Shown: positions 28,165-37,279 of the stretch, one piece after another
Layout of the letters: each line of letters begins with the position of its first letter
How positions within the stretch are numbered: the first letter of the stretch is position 1
Translations under genes and position numbers: made by a program
From: DTLC01 sp964555645
GTDB taxonomy: Bacteria > Verrucomicrobiota > Verrucomicrobiia > Limisphaerales > DTLC01
NCBI GenBank assembly: GCA_964555645.1
Contig: CAZKTA010000002.1
Coordinates: 186,001-250,000, forward strand
Length of the DNA stretch: 64,000 nt
Direction of reading: 5' to 3'
Notes under the pieces: generated by a model
Told to the model about the DNA's origin: nothing
What the model saw: the letters and a program-made list of their open reading frames with translations, nothing else
Database searches by the model: none

Positions 28165-28750
28165 TTGTAAACAAAAAGCCCAGTTTTGTCAAGCACTTTC
28201 AGGCACAACACGCCCACCGATTTTACCGGGACGGGCTTTGTCCGCAATAAACCATATAGCTCGTAACAGTTGGTCTTAACGGGCTTGTCCGGCGATATAC
28301 GGAACTCGCGGTTCAGCGACAACTCCGTTACCAACCCAAAGCAAAGTGCGCCGTCTTTTTGCTTACAGTATCTGAACAGCATAAAGCGGGCAGTGACTGT
28401 GAAGCTTTTCATATGGAAAACTCTCCCGAGCTGAAAGCACCTTAGTGTGTTTGCTTGGAATGCTGATGCTTTGGAAATGTGCCTACAAATCCAAAAGCTT
28501 CGTTAATAACGCTTCTTAGCGAGCCATCAGAACTGACAGGCGTCAAACCGCCGCGGCCTAAGCTTGGTACTAACCACGCCTGAAACTTATGACCCGACAA
28601 ATACTGCCAAACGGCCCAAAAGAGGCTTGACGACCTCGGTGGATTTCAGCTATTGTTTTTTGGTTTTTAACTGCTAAAAACCGGTTTGGCTGAGTCGGAG
28701 GATTAAAATTCTGCCGACTTTTTTGTTGGTAAACCGGCAAAAAGAACGTC
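28165..28750. other. Divergent intergenic region, DUF2167 gene / nusA
   Basis: About 585 bases. A minus-strand TTGACA (28192-28187) with TACAAA 17 bases on (28169-28164) abuts the DUF2167 start. The plus strand ahead of nusA is T-rich, with CGGAGG some 50 bases upstream but no obvious coding. An 87-codon minus-strand frame here overlaps the DUF2167 start and has no recognisable product. No rimP gene is present ahead of nusA. Confidence 0.45.
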
Positions 28751-30028
28751 ATGAACTCGGACCTGTTGGCACAACTTGAGTTTTGGGAGCGAGAAAAGGG
28801 CATCAACCGGGATGTCCTGCTTTCCGCCGTGCAGGAATCTTTGCTCGCTGCGGCAAAGAAAGCTGTAGGGCCAGCCCGTGCACTGCGGGTTGATATTGAC
28901 CAAGAAACAGGTGAAATTCGCGCTATTGCAAAACTGATTGTGGCTGAGAAAGTTGTATCGAAACACGACCAGATCTCGTTGCCCGAGGCGCGTAAGATCA
29001 AACCCGATGCGAAAGTGGGCGACGAAGTTGATGTAGAAGTAACGCCACGGGATTTTGGCCGCATAGCTTCCGCCAATGCAAAACAGGCACTCCTTCAACA
29101 TATCAGGAAGGCTGAAAAACAACTCATTTTTGCTGAGTTCAAGGATCGAGTTGGCGAGATTGTTAGCGGCGTTGTACGGCGGTTCGAGAGGTCGGATGTT
29201 ATCGTTGACTTGGGAAAATACGAGGCTTTATTGCCAAATCACGAACGCGTCCCCACCGAAGAATACCAGGTCGGCGAACGGATCCGCTGCTACGTGAAGG
29301 CGGTCGAACAGGGGCCGCACGGACCGGAAATCATCTTGTCGAGGGCAGACCCGCGTTTTGTGATAAAGTTATTCCAACTTGAAGTGTCCGAGATCAATGA
29401 CGGCACAATTGAGATCAAGGGGATCGCCCGCGAACCTGGGTTCAGAACCAAAATTGCGGTGCATTCAAGAGACGAAAAAGTTGATCCTGTGGGTGCATGC
29501 GTTGGGCTACGCGGGCAACGTGTAAAAAACATCGTGCGCGAGCTTAACAATGAAAAGGTCGATGTCATTCCATGGTCGCCCGACATTAAAACATTTGTTA
29601 GCGCTGCGCTTGCCCCTGCTAAGCTGAAGACGTTCGAGGTCAATGAAGCAACCAAACGAATTAAAATCACCGTCAGCCCAGACCAACTCTCACTGGCAAT
29701 AGGAAAACGCGGCCAAAATGCACGTTTGACTTCAAAATTAACCGGCTGGCACGTTGAGATCGAACCCGAGGTGGTCGTTACAAAAGGGTTCGAAGAAAAA
29801 GTTGCCGAAGCCGTTGAATCACTCGCCTCAATTCCCGGTATTACCCGTGAACAAGCCGATGCACTTGTGCATGCGGGACTAACTCGGCTTGAAGACCTGC
29901 TCGAAGCCGAGGAAAGCGATCTGGCAGGCATACCACAAGTTGCAGAACAAGCAGGTGCGATCTTGGAAGCCGCCCGCGCTGAAGCTGCCAGACGCACAAT
30001 TAAGGTAGGTGAAACGTCAACAAGTTAA
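28751..30028 (+). CDS. nusA: Transcription termination/antitermination factor NusA
   Basis: 425 residues. Domains in order: N-terminal RNA-polymerase-binding domain (1-125), S1 domain (about 130-200, DRVGEIVSGVVRRFERSDVIVDLG), two KH domains including DPVGACVGLRGQRVKNIVREL and LAIGKRGQNARLTSKLTGW, then one helix-hairpin-helix-like C-terminal region (SIPGITREQADALVHAGL). It binds RNA polymerase and nascent RNA to control pausing and termination. It begins the nusA-infB-rbfA-nrnA series. The usual upstream partner rimP is missing here. Confidence 0.97.
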   Translation: MNSDLLAQLEFWEREKGINRDVLLSAVQESLLAAAKKAVGPARALRVDIDQETGEIRAIAKLIVAEKVVSKHDQISLPEARKIKPDAKVGDEVDVEVTPRDFGRIASANAKQALLQHIRKAEKQLIFAEFKDRVGEIVSGVVRRFERSDVIVDLGKYEALLPNHERVPTEEYQVGERIRCYVKAVEQGPHGPEIILSRADPRFVIKLFQLEVSEINDGTIEIKGIAREPGFRTKIAVHSRDEKVDPVGACVGLRGQRVKNIVRELNNEKVDVIPWSPDIKTFVSAALAPAKLKTFEVNEATKRIKITVSPDQLSLAIGKRGQNARLTSKLTGWHVEIEPEVVVTKGFEEKVAEAVESLASIPGITREQADALVHAGLTRLEDLLEAEESDLAGIPQVAEQAGAILEAARAEAARRTIKVGETSTS

Positions 30029-30111
30029 TCCGGCGGATAATTAAAATGCGGCGACCGAGCGACTCTGTGCCAAACAAACCTGAACGGTTAGCCCTGACCC
30101 AACAATAAAAT

Positions 30112-32700
30112 ATGCCCGTTCGCATACACGAGATCTCAAAGCAAACCGGAGTGCCGAGCAAAGAGGTAATAGCTAAGGCGCGCGAGCTGGGCATCACTAC
30201 CGCTAAAACAGCCTCTAGCACGATTGACAAGATCACCGCAGAATATCTCATCCAACAGTTGGGGGGAATTAAACAGGTCCCTACACCGCCTGTCACGAGC
30301 GAGACAACACCTACAGAACCAACTGTAGCGCAGTTACCAGCCGAAGAGCTGAAACCACCTGAACCGGAACAAGTTCAAACTGCCGTTTCGGAAGAGCCAG
30401 CGACATCTGCGTCCGCACTCGATCTGCCTGTTAGCGTAGCTGAACAACCCGTTATACAACCGTCACCGGCTGCCACAATACAAGAGCCGGCGCAGGCAAC
30501 AGTTGAGCTCCCTTTGCCACAAGAACAGGCCCCAAGCAGCACCGCACAAGAACTACCGGCCGCGGTCTCACTTCAACCGATTCAAGAGGCATCGCCTCCT
30601 CAACCGACCCAGCAGGAACAAAAACCGGTTGAACCGCCCAAACCACGAATAGGCGAGAAAATTGGCTTCATCCAATTGCAGCCTCGGCCGCGGCCAACAC
30701 AAAAGGCAGGTTCTGCCAGTCCAGTGACTGGACGTGCCAAGATAAGTGCACCGCCCGTTATTACACGGCAAAAACCTGAGCCTCGACAACTGCGGCCGAT
30801 CTCGCCTAAAACGAAGCCGGTCGCTCCCGGCCAGGGGCCAAATATCCCATTGGTCGCGCCGCCCCAACCGCCTAGTTTTGCTCCACTCAAGATTGCGCTG
30901 CCACCGACAGCGCCGACTCTGACAATCAAACCGCCTATTACGGTCCGCACACTGGCCGAAAAACTGAACAAGAAGCCTTTTCAAATCATTGCCGACCTTA
31001 TCGAGCTGAAGGTGATGGCGAACGTCAATCAGGTCATTGACGAGGCAATCGCAAAACACATCTGTGCAAAGTACGGATTCAAACTTGAAATTGAAAAACG
31101 CGCAAAAGGTGTTGGCATCTCGCCTGCGTTGGTCAAGAAACCCGAGCTGGACGAAGAGGACAGACCGCAAGACCTCAAACCGCGCGCGCCAGTAGTAACG
31201 ATTATGGGTCATGTTGATCACGGTAAAACGACCTTGTTGGATGTCATTCGCAAAACAAATGTCGCAGCAAGCGAAGCGGGTGGCATTACCCAGCACATCG
31301 GTGCCTACACGATTTCAATTCCACACCCTGACCGGAAAAATGAGCTGGCGCAAATTACCTTTCTCGACACACCCGGCCACGAGGCTTTCAGCTCAATGCG
31401 CGCGCGCGGTGCAAATGTGACAGATATAGTTGTTTTGGTTGTAGCTGCAAATGAGGGCGTCATGCCACAGACGATTGAAGCGCTCGACCATGCGCGTGCG
31501 GCCAAGGTGCCGATCATCGTAGCCGTCAACAAATGCGATCACCCAAATGCAAACCCTTTGAAAGTCCGGCAGCAGTTGCAGGAAAAAGGTCTGACCACGG
31601 ATGAATGGGGGGGCGACACCATATTTGTTGATGTGTCGGCACTCACAAAACAAGGCATTGACAAATTACTAGAGATGATACTTTTGCAGGCCGAAATGCT
31701 TGAGCTGCGGGCAAATCCCAATAGGCCCGCAAAAGGTTTCGTGATCGAGTCCGGGCTGGAGCCCGGCGGGCCGAGTGTAACATTGCTTGTAAAGAAAGGC
31801 ACGTTGCGCGCTGGCGACGCGGTCATCTGCGGGCATTATTACGGCAAAGTGCGCGCCTTGATTGATGCGGAGGGCAAGCGGCTCAAGGAAGCCGGTCCTT
31901 CGGTTGCAGCAAAAATGCTCGGCCTGAACGGTGTGCCCGAAGCCGGTTTGGAATTCAGCGTTGTGGAAAGCGAGAAAGTCGCGCGTGAGCTGGCGGAGAA
32001 ACGGGCGCTCGAAACACGCACAGCCGGTCAGGCTGCACGCCCGAAAGTTACCCTTGAAAATCTGTTCGCCACACTCGAAGCTGCCAACGAGAAGACACTC
32101 AAAGTCGTCATCAAAGCTGATACACAAGGCTCGGTGGAAGCTATTGTTGACGCGCTCAACAAGATTGAGTCCGATAAGGTCAAGCTCGAGATTCTTCACA
32201 GTGCGGTCGGGACTGTTACGGAAAATGACGTTGCTCTGGCAGCAGCGTCGAATGCGGTTGTATTGGGTTTTCATACCCGAATTGATGCTAGCGCAAATGA
32301 ACGAGCAAAGCGTGACGGGGTACAAATCAAGCTCTACACTGTCATCTACGAGCTTATTGACCAAGTGAAAGAGGCCATGGCTGGGCTCCTCGAGCCGGTC
32401 GAGAAAGAGGTCGTCTTGGGCAGTGCCGAGGTGCGCAAGGTTTTCCCGCTCTCAAAAGGCCTACCTGTGGCAGGGTGCGTCGTATTAACCGGTCGAATGG
32501 TTCGCGGCCGTGTGCGTGTGTTGCGGCGCAAAAATCTGATCTACGAAGGCTTAATTCAGTCTATGCGCAGGTTCCAAGATGAAGTCAATGAAGTACGCGC
32601 GGGTATGGAATGCGGGATTCGCGTTGAGGGCTTTGGTGATTATGAGCCGGGCGATGTTCTGGAGTGTTACACCATAGAAAAAGTGGCGCAGAAGCTGTAA
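30112..32700 (+). CDS. infB: Translation initiation factor IF-2
   Basis: 862 residues. IF2-N at 1-52 (VRIHEISKQTGVPSKEVIAKA), then a Pro/Gln/Glu-rich disordered stretch to about 275, a second IF2-N-like domain (about 278-335), and the GTPase domain. The G domain has GHVDHGKTT (about 366), DTPGHEAF, NKCD and the SALT element. The C-terminal domains bind fMet-tRNA (YEGLIQSMRRFQDEVNEV, GMECGIRVEGFGDYEPGD). It places initiator tRNA on the 30S subunit. 83 bases separate it from nusA. Confidence 0.98.
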   Translation: MPVRIHEISKQTGVPSKEVIAKARELGITTAKTASSTIDKITAEYLIQQLGGIKQVPTPPVTSETTPTEPTVAQLPAEELKPPEPEQVQTAVSEEPATSASALDLPVSVAEQPVIQPSPAATIQEPAQATVELPLPQEQAPSSTAQELPAAVSLQPIQEASPPQPTQQEQKPVEPPKPRIGEKIGFIQLQPRPRPTQKAGSASPVTGRAKISAPPVITRQKPEPRQLRPISPKTKPVAPGQGPNIPLVAPPQPPSFAPLKIALPPTAPTLTIKPPITVRTLAEKLNKKPFQIIADLIELKVMANVNQVIDEAIAKHICAKYGFKLEIEKRAKGVGISPALVKKPELDEEDRPQDLKPRAPVVTIMGHVDHGKTTLLDVIRKTNVAASEAGGITQHIGAYTISIPHPDRKNELAQITFLDTPGHEAFSSMRARGANVTDIVVLVVAANEGVMPQTIEALDHARAAKVPIIVAVNKCDHPNANPLKVRQQLQEKGLTTDEWGGDTIFVDVSALTKQGIDKLLEMILLQAEMLELRANPNRPAKGFVIESGLEPGGPSVTLLVKKGTLRAGDAVICGHYYGKVRALIDAEGKRLKEAGPSVAAKMLGLNGVPEAGLEFSVVESEKVARELAEKRALETRTAGQAARPKVTLENLFATLEAANEKTLKVVIKADTQGSVEAIVDALNKIESDKVKLEILHSAVGTVTENDVALAAASNAVVLGFHTRIDASANERAKRDGVQIKLYTVIYELIDQVKEAMAGLLEPVEKEVVLGSAEVRKVFPLSKGLPVAGCVVLTGRMVRGRVRVLRRKNLIYEGLIQSMRRFQDEVNEVRAGMECGIRVEGFGDYEPGDVLECYTIEKVAQKL

Positions 32701-32786
32701 ACCAGACTTGTGTCAGGGGAGCCGGTGGGTGCTGCTGGAATTGACCCCGGCCAAAATGACACGAGAATTCAGGACCAAACATCCGT

Positions 32787-33146
32787 ATGCCAACCTTACG
32801 TCAACAACGCGTGCGTGAACTACTAAAACGCGAGATTGGGGAAGCCATCCGGCGCGAGCTGCCTGTCGACCAGGCCGGTTTGATCACTGTAAATGACGTT
32901 GAGGTCTCGGGCGACCTGCGGTACGCGACAGTTTTTACAAGCATACTCGGCACCGCCGAACAACAAAAGGCGGGTTTCGCAATGCTAACTCGAAATAGGC
33001 TCCGCATCCAGGACCTTGTTGCCAAGGCGGTTGTGCTTAAGTACACCCCACGCCTACGGTTTGTATATGACGATTCTGTGATGCGTGGGAACCGTGTCTT
33101 GGAGATTATCAATGAACTTGAAAAGACCGGCCTCGGGCCTGGATGA
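32787..33146 (+). CDS. rbfA: 30S ribosome-binding factor RbfA
   Basis: 119 residues, the usual size for this KH-like 16S rRNA maturation factor. The start LRQQRVRELLKREIGEAIRREL, the strand ITVNDVEVSGDLRYATVFTS, and the end RLRFVYDDSVMRGNRVLEIINEL all match the family. It follows infB as in many bacteria. A 14-bp perfect palindrome (33147-33160) begins directly after its stop. Confidence 0.96.
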   Translation: MPTLRQQRVRELLKREIGEAIRRELPVDQAGLITVNDVEVSGDLRYATVFTSILGTAEQQKAGFAMLTRNRLRIQDLVAKAVVLKYTPRLRFVYDDSVMRGNRVLEIINELEKTGLGPG

Positions 33147-33216
33147 CAAACGTACGTTTGGCACGTAAACTGCGCCTCTGTGCCGCGCCGTCATCAACTT
33201 GTAGAAACATAGTTTT

Positions 33217-34206
33217 TTGCAGGTGAAAACCCAACCCAAAATTGCCCTGCGAATCGCTGAAGCGCTTCGCGAAAGCAGCTCAATATGTGTCGTCGGACAC
33301 ACTCGACCTGACGGCGATTGTGTAGGTTCGCAGCTAGCACTGGCGGTTGCGCTTAAGTCTGAGGGGAAAAAAGTCGAGTGCTGGAACGAAGATCCACTGC
33401 CACAAAAATATCGGTTTTTGGATCCCGACCACCTAATGCAACCACCAAGACAGGGACTTAAATTTGACGCGGTCATTACGATTGACTCAGCAACCTTGGA
33501 GCGGCTCGGCGGCGCTGAAGCGTGTATCACAAACCGCAAGCTACTCATCAACATCGATCATCACGAAAGCAACACACGATTCGGCGACATTAACTGGGTC
33601 TCAGCACGCGAACCTAGTACGGGGGAACTAGTGTTCAAACTACTCAAGGCTGCCCGATGGCAAATAACAAAACAAATTGCAAACTGCCTTTTCACAGCCA
33701 TTTCCACCGATACAGGCTCGTTTCAATACCCGACAACCCGACCGGGTACATATCACATCGCAGCAGAACTGGTGAGCCGTGGAGCTGATTTGGCAAAGAT
33801 TTGCAACGAGGTATACCAAAGCTACCCACTTTCACGTGCTAAACTACTCAAACACGTTTACAGTCACTTCAAACTCACACACGGCAACCGCATCGCGTAT
33901 CTATGGCTCAAAAAAGCCGACTTCGTTCGGACCGGCACCGACACGGTAGATGCCGAAGGCATAATTGATCACATCCGCGCAATAGAACCTGTGCTTGTGG
34001 CCTGTGTGTTCGAGGAAATCGAGCCTGATCTCATCCATATCAGCCTCAGGTCAAAGTCAGAAAAGGTCAATGTGAGCCAAATTGCCGAACAATTTTGTGG
34101 GGGCGGTCATCCGGCTGCTGCCGGCGCTCAGATCAAAGGCACACCGCTTTCCGTCCAACGTCGTGTAATTACGGCAATCAAAAAAGCACTCAACTCCGCC
34201 GCCTGA
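33217..34206 (+). CDS. nrnA: DHH-family phosphoesterase, NrnA-like oligoribonuclease/pAp phosphatase
   Basis: 329 residues. DHH motifs: VVGHTRPDGDCVGSQLAL (motif I), ITIDSAT (II), NIDHHESNTRFGDINWV (III) and FTAISTDTGSFQYPTTR (IV), then a DHHA1 domain ending CGGGHPAAAGAQI. These enzymes use two Mn ions to degrade short RNAs and pAp. The gene follows rbfA, an arrangement common in Gram-positives and PVC bacteria. No ATG is available: a TAG precedes the frame at 33202, leaving TTG 33217 or GTG 33223 as the start. Confidence 0.94.
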   Translation: MQVKTQPKIALRIAEALRESSSICVVGHTRPDGDCVGSQLALAVALKSEGKKVECWNEDPLPQKYRFLDPDHLMQPPRQGLKFDAVITIDSATLERLGGAEACITNRKLLINIDHHESNTRFGDINWVSAREPSTGELVFKLLKAARWQITKQIANCLFTAISTDTGSFQYPTTRPGTYHIAAELVSRGADLAKICNEVYQSYPLSRAKLLKHVYSHFKLTHGNRIAYLWLKKADFVRTGTDTVDAEGIIDHIRAIEPVLVACVFEEIEPDLIHISLRSKSEKVNVSQIAEQFCGGGHPAAAGAQIKGTPLSVQRRVITAIKKALNSAA

Positions 34207-34279
34207 CAGGGCGGCTGCTGGGCATCTTGCGCTGCCGTACGCGTGCGAAATTACTCTTCGAAAAACGCCACCTTATCAA

Positions 34280-36187
34280 TCACCAATCTTTGAACGTGCG
34301 CTCGGCAGGTCTGCGTGGTGGCTCCGGCTTGAAGGGTATCATTGTTTCCTCTGCTCTGAGCGCATCCAGCATCTGTTGCGCCAGCTCAGGTGTCATCCGG
34401 CTTGGGGCAAGCTGACTCATTTGCGTCTGCTCAACAGCTTGGTTTTGCGCAGCATCACGCATTTCGCCAGACATACCTTCCTGTTCCTGCTTTTGCTCCG
34501 AACCTTCCAACTGGTGAGGTCGTTGCGCAATTTCAGGGTGCTGTTGAGTCTGCCCCGATGCGGATTCGTTTTGCTGGCCTTGTTGATTTTGGTCTTGGGT
34601 GTTTTGCTCGTTCTGTTGGGGTTGCTGTGGCGACTGCCCTGTCTGTGACTGTTGCTGCATCTGCTGATTCAACTCTTTAAGCTTTTCCTTGACAAATTCA
34701 TAGTTGAATTGTGCATCTTGGTCATTCCGCTCAAGCTTGAGCGCCAGCTCGTACTGTTTAAGCGCCTGTTCCCATGCGCTTCGTCGCTTGTTCAAATCAG
34801 ACTGTTGTTCCCCCAATCTGTAAAAAGCGTTGCCACAGTTGTAGTAGGCCTGTTGCTGCAGAGGCACCGGCAACGCGCCCATTGCTTCTTCGAAATGCTT
34901 CGCGGCAATGTCGAATTTTCCCAGCCGATACGCGGCGGTGCCGGCATTAAAATGCAACCGGGCGTCAGGTGCACCCTTTTCGATCAAGCGCTGATATTCC
35001 TTCAGCGCTTCCTCAAACCTACCAGCCCGGTACTCTCGCAAAGCGCCACCTGGCGAGCCTTGCACATCGCACGCCATGACCAAAAATACAATCAGTGCAC
35101 CTGCAGTCTGTACGGTTTGAGCTGTTCGTTTTAGCCGAGGTATTTGCTGCGGCAAAAATGACCAACCGACAAACGCGCGCGCTGGTTGCGGCCGTGCGGG
35201 CATGAGCGTCTCAAGCATAAGCAGCGCAATACCCACAATCAATGGCCAATGAAATTGCTCGCGCTGGCGCTTGAAAAGTTTTGCTTCGCTTTCTGACCTT
35301 GGCAGGGGAGCAATACCCTCTTCGTAAAGCGTCTCGATCGCCTTTGCACCACGAAGTGGCACGTAAAAGCCGCCTCCAGCAGTAGCAATCTGCTGCAGCC
35401 AATTCTCATCGAGCCTGGACTTCACTACATTACCATCCGGGTCGCGCACGTAATCCATTCGCCCGTCCGGGGTCCTGATTCGCAACAAGTCACCTTCTGC
35501 AGAACCAACGCCCACCGTGAAAATTTTGATGCCTGCACGTGCAGCCTCGGCTGCAGCTTCAACAGTGCGCTGGTCGTGGTCTTCGCCGTCGCTGAAAATT
35601 ACAAGCACCTTATGGTCCTCAGTCCCGGACTTAAACGACTTTATGGCGGTCAAGATTGCCTCTGCAATGGCAGTGCCGCCTTGTGGGATGATGTTGACAT
35701 CAAGCGCCTCGACACACTCAGCAAACGCCACATCATCAACCGTTAATGGACACTGCAAAAATGCTGTTCCGGCAAAGGCAATCAGGCCAACCCGATCCGA
35801 TTTCGCCTGTTGAACCAGCTCCAATGCAGCGAGTTTAGCCCGAGTAAGCCGGTTCGGCGTGACATCCTCGGCCAGCATGCTTTTCGACGTGTCAATAGCC
35901 ACGATGACATCCAAACCGCGTTGTTTAACTTCTTCCCAATCAAACCCCCACTGCGGCCGAGCAAGTGCAACAATAAAACATGTAACAGCAGCCACCAAAA
36001 ACCCATGCCGCAGTCTGTGTCGGGCCGGTGAAACACCGGCAAGTAATCCATTTAACAGCCGCGGCTCGATAAACCGTGTCAGTAGGGCGCGCTTCCTCCT
36101 GGCCGACCACCATAGAAACACCAAAAGTGCCGGTGGAACCACCAGTAATAACCAAAGCAGATGTAAATCCGCGAAACGCATAATCAT
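34280..36187 (-). CDS. BatB-BatC fusion: VWA membrane protein with TPR and Gln-rich tail
   Basis: 635 residues. Two N-terminal membrane helices (about 8-27, 62-80) bracket the start. A VWA domain with intact MIDAS (AIDTSKSM, then TAFLQCPLT and FSDGEDHD) runs to about 300, followed by a third helix. After about 365, TPR repeats (RLHFNAGTAAYRLGKFDIAAKHFEEA, YYNCGNAFYRLGEQ, QYELALKLERNDQDAQFNYEFVKEKL) and a Gln/Asn-rich tail match BatC. In many Bacteroidetes batB and batC are separate genes; here they form one polypeptide. Last gene of the moxR/bat group. Periplasmic scaffold role for aerotolerance or stress is family-level inference. Confidence 0.92.
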   Translation of the reverse strand: MIMRFADLHLLWLLLVVPPALLVFLWWSARRKRALLTRFIEPRLLNGLLAGVSPARHRLRHGFLVAAVTCFIVALARPQWGFDWEEVKQRGLDVIVAIDTSKSMLAEDVTPNRLTRAKLAALELVQQAKSDRVGLIAFAGTAFLQCPLTVDDVAFAECVEALDVNIIPQGGTAIAEAILTAIKSFKSGTEDHKVLVIFSDGEDHDQRTVEAAAEAARAGIKIFTVGVGSAEGDLLRIRTPDGRMDYVRDPDGNVVKSRLDENWLQQIATAGGGFYVPLRGAKAIETLYEEGIAPLPRSESEAKLFKRQREQFHWPLIVGIALLMLETLMPARPQPARAFVGWSFLPQQIPRLKRTAQTVQTAGALIVFLVMACDVQGSPGGALREYRAGRFEEALKEYQRLIEKGAPDARLHFNAGTAAYRLGKFDIAAKHFEEAMGALPVPLQQQAYYNCGNAFYRLGEQQSDLNKRRSAWEQALKQYELALKLERNDQDAQFNYEFVKEKLKELNQQMQQQSQTGQSPQQPQQNEQNTQDQNQQGQQNESASGQTQQHPEIAQRPHQLEGSEQKQEQEGMSGEMRDAAQNQAVEQTQMSQLAPSRMTPELAQQMLDALRAEETMIPFKPEPPRRPAERTFKDW

Positions 36188-36275
36188 GGTTCGTTGAACC
36201 GGTCAACTGTGCAAAACGCCAAGTGCCTGGTCTGATTCAACGAATTAATGTTGGTACAGTTTAACGCAGTATTGT

Positions 36276-37274
36276 TCACGGAAGCCTCCTCCAAACGGTC
36301 TGACCAAGCACAATCTCAAGCAACAATAACGCCATCCCGCCCCCCACAAACCACTGAAACAGTTCCTTGTGCTCGGCGAACTTTTTGACTTCAGCCTCGG
36401 TTTTTTCGAGTCGGTCTATCTCGGCGTAGATTTCCTGAAACCGTTGTGCGTTATCTGCGCGATAATATTTCCCGCCTGTCAATCTAGCGATCTGCTGCAG
36501 TGTATCTTCGTCAATGTCAACTTGCATCGGCCTGTAGCCGACTATCTGACCACGAGCCTTGATTGGCATAGGTGCGACACCGCGTGTGCCAACGCCGATG
36601 GTGTACACCTTTATGCCAAGCGTCTGCGCAAGCTCTGCAGCAGTCAGCGGCGGAATTTTACCTGCGTTATTCTGTCCGTCGGTAATTAGTATGACGATCT
36701 TGCTCTTAGCCTTGCGATCACGCAACCGATTGATAGCGGTGGCAAGACCTGATCCAATTGCAGTTCGGCTCTCGTCAATGAGGCCGATCTGCAACCGGTC
36801 AATGCACCCGGCCAGAAAGTCATGGTCGAGTGTCAATGGCGCGCCGATATATGGCTGCGCAGCAAATGCAACCAGTCCGATGCGATCGTTTGGCCGGTTC
36901 TGAACGAACTTACGCAACACATGTTTTGCCATCTCGAGCCGGTTAATCCGTCGGCCGCTCAAAACGAAATCTTCAGATTCCATGCTGCCTGACAAATCCA
37001 GCGCAACCACAATGTCAATGCCACTGGCCTTAATCGTGGTGCCGGTTTTTGTGAGTCGCGGCTGTGCTGCCCCCAATACAAGTACTGCAAGCGTCAATAA
37101 GCGTGCTGCCATAAGCAATTTGCCAGCACGCGATCGGCTACGGCCCGATATCCCTTTGAAAAAGCCAACTGCAGAATATACAAATGCCGGTTGTGCGCCT
37201 GCTCGTCCTTTCAACCAGGCTAACACCGGCAAAAGTAACAGCAACAACAGCAAATATGGCCTACCGAATGTCAT
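36276..37274 (-). CDS. BatA-like VWA-domain membrane protein
   Basis: 332 residues. A helix at 5-15 and another near 50-62, a VWA domain with MIDAS VVALDLSGSM, TLDHDFL and ILITDGQNNAGK, and a C-terminal membrane helix (FVGGGMALLLLEIVLG). It is the BatA partner of the downstream BatB-BatC protein; the two VWA proteins are paralogues. The gap from the DUF4381 gene is five bases, so they share a transcript. Confidence 0.93.
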   Translation of the reverse strand: MTFGRPYLLLLLLLLPVLAWLKGRAGAQPAFVYSAVGFFKGISGRSRSRAGKLLMAARLLTLAVLVLGAAQPRLTKTGTTIKASGIDIVVALDLSGSMESEDFVLSGRRINRLEMAKHVLRKFVQNRPNDRIGLVAFAAQPYIGAPLTLDHDFLAGCIDRLQIGLIDESRTAIGSGLATAINRLRDRKAKSKIVILITDGQNNAGKIPPLTAAELAQTLGIKVYTIGVGTRGVAPMPIKARGQIVGYRPMQVDIDEDTLQQIARLTGGKYYRADNAQRFQEIYAEIDRLEKTEAEVKKFAEHKELFQWFVGGGMALLLLEIVLGQTVWRRLP

Positions 37275-37279
37275 TGGAT

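Noticed and set aside
28149..28412. 87-codon minus-strand frame overlapping the DUF2167 start
   Set aside because: It has no recognisable features and crosses the promoter-like TTGACA element.
34480..34680. Gln/Asn-rich low-complexity stretch as a possible tandem repeat or CRISPR
   Set aside because: It is the coding sequence of the BatC-like tail; codons for Gln and Asn explain the repetitiveness, and there are no spaced direct repeats.
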